Below, in pieces: positions 1-8,790 of a stretch of 64,000 nt of DNA. The position numbers and the translations under genes were made by a program. Each line of letters starts with the position of its first letter. Within the stretch, counting starts at the first letter, position 1. The notes beneath the pieces were generated by a model that was given only the letters and a program-made list of their open reading frames with translations, had not been told where the DNA came from and made no database searches. This DNA comes from Actinokineospora auranticolor (GTDB lineage Bacteria > Actinomycetota > Actinomycetes > Mycobacteriales > Pseudonocardiaceae), in NCBI RefSeq assembly GCF_002934265.1, contig NZ_PTIX01000015.1, forward strand, positions 1 through 64,000, read 5' to 3'.

Positions 1-67
1 GCACCGACGGCGCGCGGCAGGCGAGGGCGATCGCGTCCCGCACGGTGTCGTGATCGGTCCGCGGCAT
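1..67 (-). CDS. Acg-family nitroreductase, 5' end only
   Basis: The reverse strand opens with an ATG at base 67 behind a perfect AGGAGGA ribosome binding site (about 74-80). It reads 22 codons to the window edge and ends in RAPSV. The complete Acg-type nitroreductase at 9300 has the same motif (RAPSVHNSQPW) near its N-terminus, in the FMN-binding first helix. This is therefore the start of another Acg-like protein, a family prominent in the mycobacterial DosR regulon. It is divergent from the hsp20 gene and shares its 246-base promoter region. Only 22 residues are visible, so the family call rests on one motif plus context. Confidence 0.6.
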   Translation of the reverse strand, partial: MPRTDHDTVRDAIALACRAPSV

Positions 68-202
68 GACCGGTCCTCCTCTCCTCGGTGGTACGGCCCC
101 ACGGTGCCCACCCGCTCTCGCCCGGGGACAGAGACCAAAAGTCCCCGGTCTCCGGGACCGAAGCCCGTGACCGGCACCGCCGGGGTGGAACGCGGACGGC
201 AG

Positions 203-216
203 TGGACGAAGGTCCC
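203..216. promoter_or_regulatory. DosR-like box (TGGAC-GAAG-GTCCC)
   Basis: A 14-base near-palindrome matches the pattern GGGAC-N4-GTCCC at 13 of 14 positions. It sits 97 bases upstream of the hsp20 start and about 135 bases from the divergent nitroreductase start. A second possible half-structure, CCGGGGAC (122-129) facing GTCCCCGG (141-148), lies in the same intergenic region. The pattern is the core of the mycobacterial DosR/DevR site. That a DosR homologue binds here is inference, supported by similar boxes at 8701 and 17823. Confidence 0.5.
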
Positions 217-313
217 TGGCAGTCGGGGTCCCCGGTCCGCTTCGGGAGAGCGCCGGACCGGGGCAGTGTCGGCGGTGCCCGCACTCTGCGGGCACCGAAC
301 CGTAGGAGGCGAC

Positions 314-715
314 ATGACGGGCATCCTGCCCAGGACCACGTTGATCCCCGATGTGTTCCGGCTGTTCGAGGCGCTGCCGACCATCGACCGCCACATCGTC
401 CGCGTCGAGGACTACTTCGACGACGGCACCTACGTGGTGCGCGCGGAACTGCCGGGCCTGGACCCCGAGGAGGACATCGCGGTCACCGTCCAGGGCGACA
501 CGCTCACCATCACCGCGCAGCGGGTGGAGCGGCGGCGCGAGCACGGGCGCAGCGAGTTCCACTACGGCAGCTTCGCCCGCTCCGTGGCACTGCCCCGGGG
601 AGCCAGCGTCGACCGCGTGGAAGCCACCTACGACAAGGGCATCCTCACGCTCACCGTGCCGGTGAAAACCGAGGGGGAGGCCAAGCGGATCACCGTGAAC
701 CAGGTAGCCGAGTGA
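314..715 (+). CDS. Hsp20/alpha-crystallin small heat-shock protein
   Basis: The 133-residue product is a small heat-shock chaperone of the HspX/Acr type, an ATP-independent cytoplasmic holdase. The alpha-crystallin domain covers roughly residues 37-125, with the typical strands VVRAELPGLDPEED, TLTITAQR and the closing GILTLTVP. The C-terminal tail (KRITVNQVAE) has an I-x-V-like motif. The ATG at 314 follows TAGGAGGC and is the first start giving a normal Hsp20 length; the open frame extends further upstream but lacks family features. Its neighbours (universal stress protein, Acg nitroreductase) and the box at 203 suggest dormancy or hypoxia control. The family call is secure; the regulation is inferred. 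Confidence 0.95.
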   Translation: MTGILPRTTLIPDVFRLFEALPTIDRHIVRVEDYFDDGTYVVRAELPGLDPEEDIAVTVQGDTLTITAQRVERRREHGRSEFHYGSFARSVALPRGASVDRVEATYDKGILTLTVPVKTEGEAKRITVNQVAE

Positions 716-784
716 CCGCCGGTCCCCGCAGCGCGGGCCGGTCGGCGCCGCCACGGGGACCACTCGCACGAAGGAGGTAACACC

Positions 785-1219
785 ATGCGCACCGAGCACA
801 TCCTCGTCGGGTTCGACGGCTCGACGCCCGCGTCCACCGCCCTCCAGTGGGCGCTGTCCGAGGCCGAACGGCGCGGTGTCGCCGTCCGGGTGATCTGGGT
901 CTGGGGCGGCGGTCCGCCCTGGGACGAGCGCGTCCGGGTCGGTGCGGTGCTGTCGTCGGTGGTCGCGCGGCACCCGGACGTGTCGGTGCGCTACGACGAC
1001 CGCACCGGCGCCGCGGGCCCCGCGCTGGTCCGGGCTTCCGAGGAGGCCGACCTGCTCGTGGTCGGCAAGCACGGCACGGGCGCCATCGCGGCGCTGATGG
1101 GCTCCACGACCGCCTACTGCCTGCGCCACGCCCGCTGCCCGGTCGTCGTGGTGCCGGGCGTGGTCGCCGCGGTCGGCTCACCCGCGTCGACCGCGGGGGC
1201 ACCCCACCGGTCCACCTGA
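785..1219 (+). CDS. Universal stress protein (UspA family)
   Basis: This single-domain Usp protein has 144 residues. It starts with the classic first strand ILVGFDGS (residues 6-13) and carries an ATP-binding-type loop, LLVVGKHGTGAIAALMGST, around residues 91-109, close to G-2x-G-9x-G-(S/T). It ends with a PVVVVP strand. GAAGGAGG (770-777) is a strong ribosome binding site. It lies 69 bases after hsp20 on the same strand and is probably co-transcribed. Usp proteins of this type are nucleotide-binding stress proteins; the precise role cannot be read from sequence. The roughly 20-residue tail after the last strand is variable. Confidence 0.93.
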   Translation: MRTEHILVGFDGSTPASTALQWALSEAERRGVAVRVIWVWGGGPPWDERVRVGAVLSSVVARHPDVSVRYDDRTGAAGPALVRASEEADLLVVGKHGTGAIAALMGSTTAYCLRHARCPVVVVPGVVAAVGSPASTAGAPHRST

Positions 1220-1236
1220 GCGAGAGGGCCGCAACC

Positions 1237-1657
1237 GTGCTGCTGGACGCCGCGCCGCACGCGGTCACCGGGCACCGCGGCCTCGGTGGGGTCGAGGGCC
1301 TGCTGATCGGCTCGGTGTCCGACGCCGTCGCCGCGCACGCCCGCTGCCCCGTGGTCGTGGTACGCGGAACCGCCGGACCGATCGTGTTCGGTGTGGACGG
1401 TTCCCGTGCCGGGGGCGCCGCCATCGGGTTCGCCCTCGAACAGGCCGCGGGCCGCGGCGAGGAGCACGCGGAGGTGCCCGTCCGGCTGGTCGTACCGCGC
1501 GACCGCGCCGCGCGCGTTGACGGAGCTGAGCGGGGACGCCCAACTCCTCGTCGTCGGGGGCAGGGGGCGCGGGCTGCGCACCGGCCTGGGCATGGGCTCG
1601 ACCGCCCGTGCTCCGCCGCACCGCGGCGCGTGCCCGGTGGCGGTCGCGCACACCTGA
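1237..1657 (+). pseudogene. Tandem universal stress protein relic, truncated and frameshifted
   Basis: From a GTG at 1237, frame 1 encodes GHRGLGGVEGLLIGSVS followed by ARCPVVVV, the C-terminal half of a Usp domain. A linker and the opening strand of a second domain (PIVFGVDGS) follow. Near base 1500 the reading frame has to switch to frame 2 to recover the rest of domain two (LLVVGGRGRG, then CPVAVAHT), which stops at 1657. The first half of domain one is absent. This is a 5'-truncated, frameshifted two-domain Usp gene. In frame 1 the reading continues without a stop into the downstream dehydrogenase, which could mislead an automated annotation into calling a fusion. Confidence 0.75.
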
Positions 1658-1764
1658 CCGGGCCCGTCACCTCCGGCCCGGTCCGCCATTGTGGCCGCTT
1701 GGCCCTGCGGGACACGGTCCAAGATCCCTGGAGCCGGTCGGCGGCGGTGAGCAGGCTCGGCGGC

Positions 1765-2739
1765 GTGACTGATCGCAGAGCGGCGCGGGGACCGAGGATC
1801 GCGGTCGTCGGCGCCGGACAGGTGGGATCGACCCTCGCCTACGCCTGCCAGATCAGGGGCACCGCCAACACCGTGGCCCTGTTCGACACCGACGCGGCGA
1901 AGCTGCGGGCGCAGGTCCTCGACCTGCGCCACGGCGGCATGTTCGCCCCGACCGTCGAGGTCGTCGGCTCCGACGACGTCGGGATCTGCGCGGGCGCCGA
2001 CGTGGTGGTGATCACCGCGGGAGCCCGCCAGCGCGCGGGGGAGAGCCGGATGGCGTTGGCCGGGCGCAACGTGCGCCTCTGCCGCGCCCTGGTGCCCGAG
2101 CTGTGCGCGCTGGCCCCCGAGGCCGTGTTCCTCGTCGTGACGAACCCGGTGGACGTGGTGACCCAGGCCGTGCTGGAGGTCAGCGGGTTGCCCGCGCACC
2201 GGGTGCTGGGGTCGGGCACGGTGCTCGACTCCTCGCGCCTGCGCGCGCTGATCGCCGCGCGGGCCGGGGTCGGGGTGGCGGGGGTGTGCGCGTACATCGT
2301 CGGTGAGCACGGTGACACCGCGGTGCCGTTGTGGTCGCAGGCGTTCATCGGTTCGGTGCCGGTGCTCGACTGGGTCGTCGACGGGCGCCAGGTCTTCGAC
2401 GAGCCCGCGCGCCGGGAGATCGAGGACTCGGTGGTCGGCGCCGCGTACGAGGTGATCGCGGGCAAGGGGGCCACCAACTACGCCGTCGGCCTCGCCGTCA
2501 CCCACGTGCTGGAGGCCATCCTCGGCGACCAGCGGCTGATCCTGCCGGTCAGCGCCTACGTCGCCGACTTCCACGGGATCGGCGGGGTGTGCCTGTCGCT
2601 GCCCAGGATCGTCGACCGCTCGGGCGCGGGCGCGCTGGAGCCCACGGTCCCGGGCACCGCTGAACTGGCCGGGCTCCGGCGGTGCGCGCACGTGATCGCC
2701 AAGGCGTGCCGGGAGTCCGGTGTGGACGTGTGCGGGTGA
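1765..2739 (+). CDS. ldh: L-lactate dehydrogenase
   Basis: The 324-residue product belongs to the NAD-dependent LDH/MDH family and would interconvert pyruvate and lactate in the cytoplasm. The Rossmann motif GAGQVGSTLAYA is near residue 16. The substrate loop GARQRAGESR has Gln where malate dehydrogenases have Arg, which favours lactate dehydrogenase. TNPVDVVTQAV and the catalytic-His motif GEHGDT follow in order. The GTG at 1765 gives a normal family length; a second in-frame GTG at 1747 is possible, and neither has a strong ribosome binding site. A fermentative enzyme fits the hypoxia-like neighbourhood. A perfect inverted repeat overlaps the stop codon. Confidence 0.92.
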   Translation: MTDRRAARGPRIAVVGAGQVGSTLAYACQIRGTANTVALFDTDAAKLRAQVLDLRHGGMFAPTVEVVGSDDVGICAGADVVVITAGARQRAGESRMALAGRNVRLCRALVPELCALAPEAVFLVVTNPVDVVTQAVLEVSGLPAHRVLGSGTVLDSSRLRALIAARAGVGVAGVCAYIVGEHGDTAVPLWSQAFIGSVPVLDWVVDGRQVFDEPARREIEDSVVGAAYEVIAGKGATNYAVGLAVTHVLEAILGDQRLILPVSAYVADFHGIGGVCLSLPRIVDRSGAGALEPTVPGTAELAGLRRCAHVIAKACRESGVDVCG

Positions 2740-2765
2740 GCGCGTCGAGTGCCCGCGACGCGCTC
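2738..2765 (+). terminator. Hairpin at the end of ldh
   Basis: GAGCGCGTCG (2738-2747) and CGACGCGCTC (2756-2765) form a perfect 10-base-pair stem with an 8-base loop. It overlaps the ldh stop codon and lies in the convergent gap before the ATPase gene. No T-run follows, which is common for actinobacterial terminators. Confidence 0.6.
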
Positions 2766-2928
2766 ACCGTTCGGCGGGCGGCTCAGCGGGCCCGCCAGGT
2801 CCGGGCGTTCTGGCCGCGACCAGCACCGTCGGTTGCGCGTTGATCCGTCCGGCTCCCCGCTGTGGACGAGCTCTCGGCGACCCGATGTGGCGCTGGGGCA
2901 CGCGGAGCGCGACGCTCGACCGCCGGTA

Positions 2929-5454
2929 TCACCGATCCGTTCCACGACGCGGTTCGCGGGGTTCCGCCCGGCGGTCGCGCGGTCGGGTCCCACCGCGCCC
3001 GATTGTCTCCGGCGAACGGTTCTCGCGGCGCCGGAGCGCCCGCACCACCAGTCCGGGGACCGTGGCGGCGACCACGGTGGGCAGCAGGTCGCCCACCGGT
3101 ACCGCCGCGGTGCCCAGCGCGTCCCGCAGCGGGGGGAGCCACGCGCCCGCCAGTTGCAGTGCCACGGCCGCGATCACGGCGAGGTCGAGGAACCTCGGGC
3201 GGGCGCCAGGGCGCCGCAGCGCCGTCGCGACACCGAGTTGGGCGAGGCCCAGGCAGAGGAAGACCAGCGTCTGCCACTCCCGGCCGGTGTGCGCCGCCCA
3301 CACCCCGACGCCCAGGGTGACCGCGGCGATCAGCGCCCCCGTCCACGCTGTCCGCGCCCACAGACCGGCGCCCAGGATCGACTCCCCGGGTGGGCGCGGC
3401 CGGGCGCGCATGGCCCCCGCCGCGGCGGGTTCGGCACCGATCGCCACCCCGGGCAGTCCGTGGGTCAGCAGGTTGATCCACAGGATCTGCCCCGGTCGCA
3501 GTGGGACCGGTAGGCCCAGCAGCGGTCCGGTCAGCATCACCAGCACCTCGGCCACACCGCCGGAGACCGCGTAGCGCAGGAAGGTCCGGACGTTGGCGTG
3601 GATGCGCCTGCCCTCTTCCACCGCGGTGGCCACGGTGCCCAGGTTGTCGTCGGTCAGCACCAGGTCCGCGGCCTGCCGCGCCACCTCCGTGCCGCCGCCC
3701 ATGGCCACGCCGATGTCGGCCCGCCGCAGGGCGGGGGCGTCGTTGACGCCGTCACCGGTCATCGCGACCACGTGGCCCTCGTCCTGCCAGGCCCGCACGA
3801 TCGCCTGCTTCTGCTCGGGCCGGGTGCGCGCGTACACGCGCACCCGGCCCGGCGCTCCCGCGCCGCGGGCGGCGAGTTCCTCGCCGGTGCGCACCTCGCC
3901 GCCGTCACCGATGCCCACGCGGTCCGCGATCGAGGCCGCCGTGCGCGGGTGGTCCCCGGTGATCATGACGAGTTCGATGCCCGCCTCCTGGAACGCGGTC
4001 ACCACCTCGGCGCTGTCGGACCGCGGTGGGTCGGCGAGCGCCACCAAGCCGAGCAGCCGCACCGCCCGCTCACCCGCGGCGGCCCCGGGAGCGGCACCCG
4101 ATCCGCCGCCCGCGGCCACGGCGAGGACGCGGTACCCCCGGCGCGCCAGCCGTTCCGCCGCGTCCACGGCCTCGGTGCCCTCGGCGAGCAGGGTTTCGGG
4201 CGCGCCCTTGGACACCACCAGCCAGTGCTCGCCCGCCTGGTGCACGGTCGTCATCCGCCCGCGCTCGCTGTCGAACGGCAGTTCATCGATCCGGGGGTGG
4301 CGGTCGCGCAGCGCCGCGCAGTCCACGCCCGCGGCCGCGGCCATCGAGAGCAGCGCCACCTCCAGCGGGTCGCCCGCGATGGCCACCCGGTCGTCCCCGG
4401 GCGTGGCACGCGGGTCCGCGTCGTTGCACAGCACGACCGCGCGCAGCAGCGCCGCGGGCAGCTCGGCGCCCGGGTCGACCTCACCCCGTTCGGGTGTCCA
4501 CACCCGCTCGGCGACCATCCGGCCCTCGGTGATGGTGCCGGTCTTGTCCGTGGCCAGCACGGTGACCGAGCCCAGGGTCTCCACCGCGGGCAGGGACCGG
4601 ACCACGGCGCGCCGCTGCGCCATCCGGTGCGCCCCCAGCGCGAGCGCGAGGGTGACCACGGCGGGCAGCGACTCGGGCACCGCCGCCACGGCCAGGCTGA
4701 TCGCCGTGAGGGCCATCGCGCCCACCGGCTCGCCGCGCGCCAAGCCGATGGCGGCGACCACCACCGACAGCCCGACCGCGGCGAGGGCGAGCACGCGTCC
4801 CAGGTCGGCGAGCCTGCGCTGCAACGGCGTCGGGCGGGGCCGTTGCGCCCCCACCAAGGCGGCGATGCGGCCAAGACCGCTGTCGGGACCGGTCCGGTTC
4901 ACCACCGCGACGCCCCGGCCGTGGGTGACGACCGTGCCCGCCGCGACCTCACCGCCGACGGGCTTGTCCACCGGGACCGACTCACCGGTGACGGCCGCCT
5001 CGTCGACGCGCAGCGCGTGCGCCCGCACCAGCGCGGCGTCCGCCGCCACGACGTCACCGGCGGTCAGGACCACCACGTCGCCGGGGACGACCTCAGCGGA
5101 CGGCACCTCCCGCGCCGTCCCGTCGCGCACCACGGTCGCGGTCGGCGCGGACATCGAGCGCAACGCCGCCAACGCCCGTTCGGCCCGTGACTGCTGCGCC
5201 ACGCCGACAGCGGTGTTGAGCACCACCACCGCCCCGATGACGGCCACATCGGCGAAGTCCCCCAGGACCAGCGCCAACGCGGCGGCCACCAGCAGCAACA
5301 GCACCATGGGGTCGCGCAGCTGCGCCAGCACCCGCGCACCCCGGCCCGCCCGCTTCGGCTCGGCCATCAGGTTGTGGCCCACCCGGGCCCGCACCTCGGC
5401 GGCCTCGGCGTCGGTCAACCCGCGCGGCGAGTCGGTCACCGGTGTCTGCGCCAT
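2929..5454 (-). CDS. Cation-transporting P-type ATPase (P2, CtpF-like)
   Basis: The 841-residue P-type ATPase has all core motifs in order. These are the N-terminal cation ATPase segment, the actuator TGES within AAVTGESVPVDK, the phosphorylation site DKTGTITEG, the nucleotide-binding KGAPE, MITGDHPRTA, and the hinge GDGVNDAPALRRADIG. About ten hydrophobic spans fit a P2-type pump for calcium or a similar cation. The ATG at 5454 is preferred over upstream starts because homology begins there. The nearest familiar relative in a comparable setting is ctpF of the mycobacterial DosR regulon. It is divergent from the alcohol dehydrogenase at 5634. The transported ion is not determined by sequence. 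Confidence 0.93.
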   Translation of the reverse strand: MAQTPVTDSPRGLTDAEAAEVRARVGHNLMAEPKRAGRGARVLAQLRDPMVLLLLVAAALALVLGDFADVAVIGAVVVLNTAVGVAQQSRAERALAALRSMSAPTATVVRDGTAREVPSAEVVPGDVVVLTAGDVVAADAALVRAHALRVDEAAVTGESVPVDKPVGGEVAAGTVVTHGRGVAVVNRTGPDSGLGRIAALVGAQRPRPTPLQRRLADLGRVLALAAVGLSVVVAAIGLARGEPVGAMALTAISLAVAAVPESLPAVVTLALALGAHRMAQRRAVVRSLPAVETLGSVTVLATDKTGTITEGRMVAERVWTPERGEVDPGAELPAALLRAVVLCNDADPRATPGDDRVAIAGDPLEVALLSMAAAAGVDCAALRDRHPRIDELPFDSERGRMTTVHQAGEHWLVVSKGAPETLLAEGTEAVDAAERLARRGYRVLAVAAGGGSGAAPGAAAGERAVRLLGLVALADPPRSDSAEVVTAFQEAGIELVMITGDHPRTAASIADRVGIGDGGEVRTGEELAARGAGAPGRVRVYARTRPEQKQAIVRAWQDEGHVVAMTGDGVNDAPALRRADIGVAMGGGTEVARQAADLVLTDDNLGTVATAVEEGRRIHANVRTFLRYAVSGGVAEVLVMLTGPLLGLPVPLRPGQILWINLLTHGLPGVAIGAEPAAAGAMRARPRPPGESILGAGLWARTAWTGALIAAVTLGVGVWAAHTGREWQTLVFLCLGLAQLGVATALRRPGARPRFLDLAVIAAVALQLAGAWLPPLRDALGTAAVPVGDLLPTVVAATVPGLVVRALRRRENRSPETIGRGGTRPRDRRAEPREPRRGTDR

Positions 5455-5543
5455 GATCGCGGCGGCCCTTCCCCTCGGCGAACCCGTGCCGGGCACGGGA
5501 AGCGGTCGTCGTCCACGCTCGACCGCCCGCCCACCACCCAGCA

Positions 5544-5557
5544 GAGCCGAACGTCCC
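5544..5557. promoter_or_regulatory. Weak DosR-like box (GAGCC-GAAC-GTCCC)
   Basis: This 14-mer has a perfect right half-site and 3 of 5 left half-site matches to GGGAC-N4-GTCCC. It sits in the divergent region between the P-type ATPase and the alcohol dehydrogenase. Alone it would not be noticed; it is listed because better copies occur at 203, 8701 and 17823. Confidence 0.3.
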
Positions 5558-5633
5558 GGCAAGACACGAACATGGGCCGCGTCGGGGCCGGGCCCGGCGG
5601 GTGAGGCTGGTCGGGCGCGGAGAGGAGCCCGAT

Positions 5634-6641
5634 ATGGCCGAACACCTGGCCTGGCGCGTCCGCGCGCCGGGCGCGCCCACCGGTGAGCCGCTGGTCGCCG
5701 GGCGCGAACCCGTGCCCGAGCCCGGTCCGGGGGACGTGCTGCTGCGCGTGCTGGCCTGCGGCGTCTGCCGGACCGACCTGCACATCACCGAGGGGGACCT
5801 GCCGGTGCACCGGTCCGGCGTGGTCCCAGGGCACGAGGTCGTGGGACAGGTGGTCGCCACCGGCGCGGGCGTGTCCGGTGTGGCGGTGGGCGACCGGCTC
5901 GGCGTGGCGTGGCTGCGCGGGGTGTGCGGGCGGTGCCGCTACTGCCTGCGCGGCGCCGAGAACCTGTGTCCCGGTTCCGTCTACACCGGGTGGGACGCCG
6001 ACGGCGGCTACGCCGAGTACACCGTGGCGCCCGCTGCCTCCGCCCACCCGCTGCCCACCGGGTACACCGACGTCGAAGCCGCGCCGCTGCTGTGCGCGGG
6101 CATCATCGGCTACCGGGCGCTGCGGCGCAGCGCCCTGCCACCGGGCGGGCGGCTGGGCATCTACGGCTTCGGTGCCAGTGCCCACCTCACCGCCCAGTTG
6201 GCCGTCGCCGAGGGCGCGACCGTGCACGTGCTCACCCGGGATCCCCGCGCCCGCGAGTTGGCGCTGGAACTCGGCGCCGCGTCCGCGGGGGGCGCCGCCG
6301 AACACCCGCCCGAGCCGCTGGACTCCGCGATCCTGTTCGCGCCCGCGGGCGAGCTGGTGCCGGCCGCGTTGGCCGCGCTGGACCGCGGCGGGACGCTGGC
6401 GGTGGCGGGTATCCACCTCTCGGACATCCCGCCGCTGGACTACCGGCGGCACCTGTTCCAGGAGCGCCAACTGCGCAGCGTCACCGCCAACACCCGCGCC
6501 GACGCCAGGGACCTCCTCGCCCTCGCCGGAACGCACCCGCTTCGGGTGATCGCGTCGGCGTACCCGCTCGACGGTGCCGCCCGCGCACTGCGCGATCTCG
6601 CGGCCGACCGGGTGCGCGGCGCCGCCGTCCTGGTGCCGTAG
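5634..6641 (+). CDS. Zinc-dependent alcohol dehydrogenase
   Basis: The 335-residue medium-chain dehydrogenase carries the catalytic zinc ligands in CGVCRTDLH (about residue 43) and GHEVVG. The structural zinc site has four cysteines in [16 protein letters not shown] nucleotide-binding segment, [16 protein letters not shown], sits near residue 180. It resembles the AdhA/AdhP group that oxidises primary alcohols or reduces aldehydes with NAD(H). The ATG at 5634 follows AGAGGAG. It is divergent from the ATPase and convergent with the universal stress protein at 6696. Anaerobic alcohol or aldehyde metabolism would suit the stress island, but the substrate is unknown. Confidence 0.9.
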   Translation: MAEHLAWRVRAPGAPTGEPLVAGREPVPEPGPGDVLLRVLACGVCRTDLHITEGDLPVHRSGVVPGHEVVGQVVATGAGVSGVAVGDRLGVAWLRGVCGRCRYCLRGAENLCPGSVYTGWDADGGYAEYTVAPAASAHPLPTGYTDVEAAPLLCAGIIGYRALRRSALPPGGRLGIYGFGASAHLTAQLAVAEGATVHVLTRDPRARELALELGAASAGGAAEHPPEPLDSAILFAPAGELVPAALAALDRGGTLAVAGIHLSDIPPLDYRRHLFQERQLRSVTANTRADARDLLALAGTHPLRVIASAYPLDGAARALRDLAADRVRGAAVLVP

Positions 6642-6695
6642 CGGCGGCTCGGCCACCCGCCGGGGAGTGGCGGGTGGCCGAGCCGCGCGTGGCGG

Positions 6696-7136
6696 TCACT
6701 CCGCGGGCACGATCACCACCGGGCAGCCGGCGTGCCGCAGGCAGTCCGCGGCGAACGCGCCGACTCCCGAGGTGATGTGCGCGGGGGAGTGGTGCGCCCC
6801 GATCACCACCAGGTCGGCGTCCCGGGCCGCTTCGGCCAGCGCCCGGCCGGTGCGGCCCTCGACGCGTTCGACCGACAGCGGGACCCGCGCGTGGTCACCG
6901 AGCAGTTCGGCGGGTTCGGGCAGGGGGCGTCGAGGCGGTTGGCCACCGTGGGGTTGCGGTGACATGGGCGCGGCGGGCACGAACGCGGTTTCCGGTGCCA
7001 CCACCTCGATCGCGGCCACCGCGGCGCCTTCTGCGTCGGCGTGGGCCAGTGCCCATCGCAGCGCCGCGGTGGCGTGGCCCGAGCCGTCGTAGCCGACCAC
7101 GAAACGCCGCCCGCCGCCGGACCTATTTCCGGACAT
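6696..7136 (-). CDS. Universal stress protein (UspA family)
   Basis: The 146-residue Usp-fold protein opens with RRFVVGYDGS and carries ALRWALAHADAEGAAVAAIE. It ends with ADLVVIGAHHSPAHITSGVG and CPVVIVPAE. The nucleotide-loop region is altered (HHSPAH instead of a glycine-rich loop), so ATP binding is doubtful. The ATG at 7136 has GAGGAGGA upstream and is preferred over the ATG at 7154. The gene overlaps the 3' end of the DUF4389 gene by 14 bases, indicating translational coupling. The central proline-rich insertion (about residues 60-80) is unusual for the family. Confidence 0.88.
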   Translation of the reverse strand: MSGNRSGGGRRFVVGYDGSGHATAALRWALAHADAEGAAVAAIEVVAPETAFVPAAPMSPQPHGGQPPRRPLPEPAELLGDHARVPLSVERVEGRTGRALAEAARDADLVVIGAHHSPAHITSGVGAFAADCLRHAGCPVVIVPAE

Positions 7137-8562
7137 GGTCTTCCTCCTCGTCATCGACCTGCGCTGTCCTGAGTGGATGGTTCGGGGTGGCTCGGCGCGC
7201 CGCGCCGACCACCAGGGCGACCCCGCCCGCGAGCAGAACGGCGCCCGCGGTGAACAACCCGGCGGCCAGCCAGGGCAGCGCGGGCGCGGTGGCTCCGATC
7301 GACACCCGCGCGTCGACCCCGGCCGAGGCGTCCGCGTTCATGAGCACGACCGTCCAGTCACCCTCGATCGGGGTCCAGTCCAGCCGCACCACCCCGCTGC
7401 CGGTCCCGGTGACCGTCCAGAACGACTGCGCGGCGGGCGGTGTCCGAGGCGCGTCACCGGTGATGTCGCGGGTGTTCACGCCGTTGTGCATCGGCATCGT
7501 GACCGATCCGAGCACGGTGCGGTCCACGCCCGTCAGGTACCCCCGCGCCCGCGCGGCCGGCGCCAGGCCGACGAACACGGGGCGTTCCCCGGCGTCGACC
7601 CGGATCGACACCTCGCCCACCGCGCGTGCCATCCACGGCCACCCGGTACCGCGCGCCAAGTCCACGTGCTCGACGACCACGGCGTAGCCGTTGCTGGTGG
7701 CTTCGCGGGTCGCGGTGTGCAGGTAGCCGTCCTGGTCACGGTAACCCCGGTCGGCCACGACCAGACCGATGCCCCCGGTCAGCAAACCCACCGCCGACAA
7801 CGCCACGACGACTCCCACGACCATGGCGACCACCCGGCCCGGAGTCCACCCGGGCCGCGGGGAGACGGCGGGCGCGACGTCCGCGTGCGGGGTTTCCGCT
7901 GGGGCACCGGTTTCGTCCGCGCCGAGGTCGAGCCGGAACGGCGGGTACCGGTCGGTCAGCAGCGCCGTGTAGGCGGCCACGCGCAGCACCCACCGGTCGA
8001 GCCCGACCACCAGGTCGTGCAGCGATGTCGGGTACTCGCCCCGAACCAGCAGAACCACGCCCGCGACCAGCGTCAGCACACCGACCAAGCCACCGGCGCC
8101 CCAGTGGAAGCCACCGGTGTCGGCGTTGCCCGCCAACCACAGGCCGCCGCCGGCGAGCAGGCCGACCACCAGGTAGTGCGGCACCGCCAGGATCCACTTG
8201 ACCAGCACGAGACCCCGCGAAAGCCGCTCCGGGTAGGCGATGTGCAGCCTGGCGGGGTAGTCGGGCACGTCGGCCAGGGTGAACGGCGGGTACCGGTCCG
8301 TGCCCAGGGCGGCGTATCCGTAGTAGTGCACCCGCCAACTCCAACGCAATACCCCGGTGGTGTAGTCGAACAGCGGTCGCGGGTAGCGGCCGGTGACCAG
8401 GATCGCGAAGAACGCGACGACAACGACCAGGACGAATCCCAACCACAGCGCGGCAAGCACCAGCAAGTGCGGCAGCAGCAGCAACCACTTGACCAACCAC
8501 AACCACCGCGAAGGCGAGTCGAGCGTCCCGGTCACCCTGACCGGCTCCGGTTGTCGCGCCAT
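7123..8562 (-). CDS. DUF4389 multi-pass membrane protein
   Basis: The 479-residue membrane protein has two DUF4389-like modules, each with paired hydrophobic helices followed by a soluble segment. Repeated signatures are WLVKWLLLLPHLLVL then VTGRYPRPLFDYTTGVLRW, and LVLVKWILAVPHYLVVGLL then LLVRGEYPTSLHDLVVGLDRW. A further hydrophobic segment (about residue 235) and a large extracellular-type domain follow, then a final helix near the C-terminus. The ATG at 8562 follows GGAGGAG. It is upstream of, and overlaps, the universal stress protein gene. The function of DUF4389 proteins is unknown. It is divergent from the nitroreductase pair across the box at 8701. Confidence 0.85.
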   Translation of the reverse strand: MARQPEPVRVTGTLDSPSRWLWLVKWLLLLPHLLVLAALWLGFVLVVVVAFFAILVTGRYPRPLFDYTTGVLRWSWRVHYYGYAALGTDRYPPFTLADVPDYPARLHIAYPERLSRGLVLVKWILAVPHYLVVGLLAGGGLWLAGNADTGGFHWGAGGLVGVLTLVAGVVLLVRGEYPTSLHDLVVGLDRWVLRVAAYTALLTDRYPPFRLDLGADETGAPAETPHADVAPAVSPRPGWTPGRVVAMVVGVVVALSAVGLLTGGIGLVVADRGYRDQDGYLHTATREATSNGYAVVVEHVDLARGTGWPWMARAVGEVSIRVDAGERPVFVGLAPAARARGYLTGVDRTVLGSVTMPMHNGVNTRDITGDAPRTPPAAQSFWTVTGTGSGVVRLDWTPIEGDWTVVLMNADASAGVDARVSIGATAPALPWLAAGLFTAGAVLLAGGVALVVGAARRATPNHPLRTAQVDDEEEDHVRK

Positions 8563-8700
8563 CACTCCTCCGTTCCCCCGCTCTCGGTGTCGGTTCCAGC
8601 CTCACCCACCCGACGACCGGCCGGACACCGACGGAAGTCCCGGTCGCGCCGTGCCGCATCGCCCTGCTCGGCGGGAACGATCGAGGAGTTCGCCTGGTGC

Positions 8701-8714
8701 GGGACCAACGTCCC
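8701..8714. promoter_or_regulatory. DosR-like box, perfect half-sites
   Basis: GGGACCAACGTCCC has perfect GGGAC and GTCCC half-sites with a 4-base spacer. It lies 76 bases upstream of the truncated nitroreductase start (8791) and about 140 bases from the divergent DUF4389 start. It is the best copy of the motif in the window and matches the core of the mycobacterial DosR site. Confidence 0.65.
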
Positions 8715-8790
8715 GGTCGCCGGGGTCCGCCGTCCGTGCCCGCGTGCCCGCCGACCGGGCAGCCTGGTGGACGACACGGAAGGAGCCGAG

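Noticed and set aside
122-148. CCGGGGAC facing GTCCCCGG as a second DosR box
   Set aside because: The arms are perfect, but the 11-base spacer does not fit the 4-base spacing of the other boxes; it may be a hairpin.
1709-1720. GGGACACGGTCC upstream of ldh as a DosR-like box
   Set aside because: The spacing is two bases short of the 14-base pattern and the right half-site is incomplete.
847-2739. A 630-residue Usp-lactate dehydrogenase fusion
   Set aside because: The first part is out of frame for the Usp at 785 and only relic Usp sequence follows; the dehydrogenase has its own GTG start at 1765.
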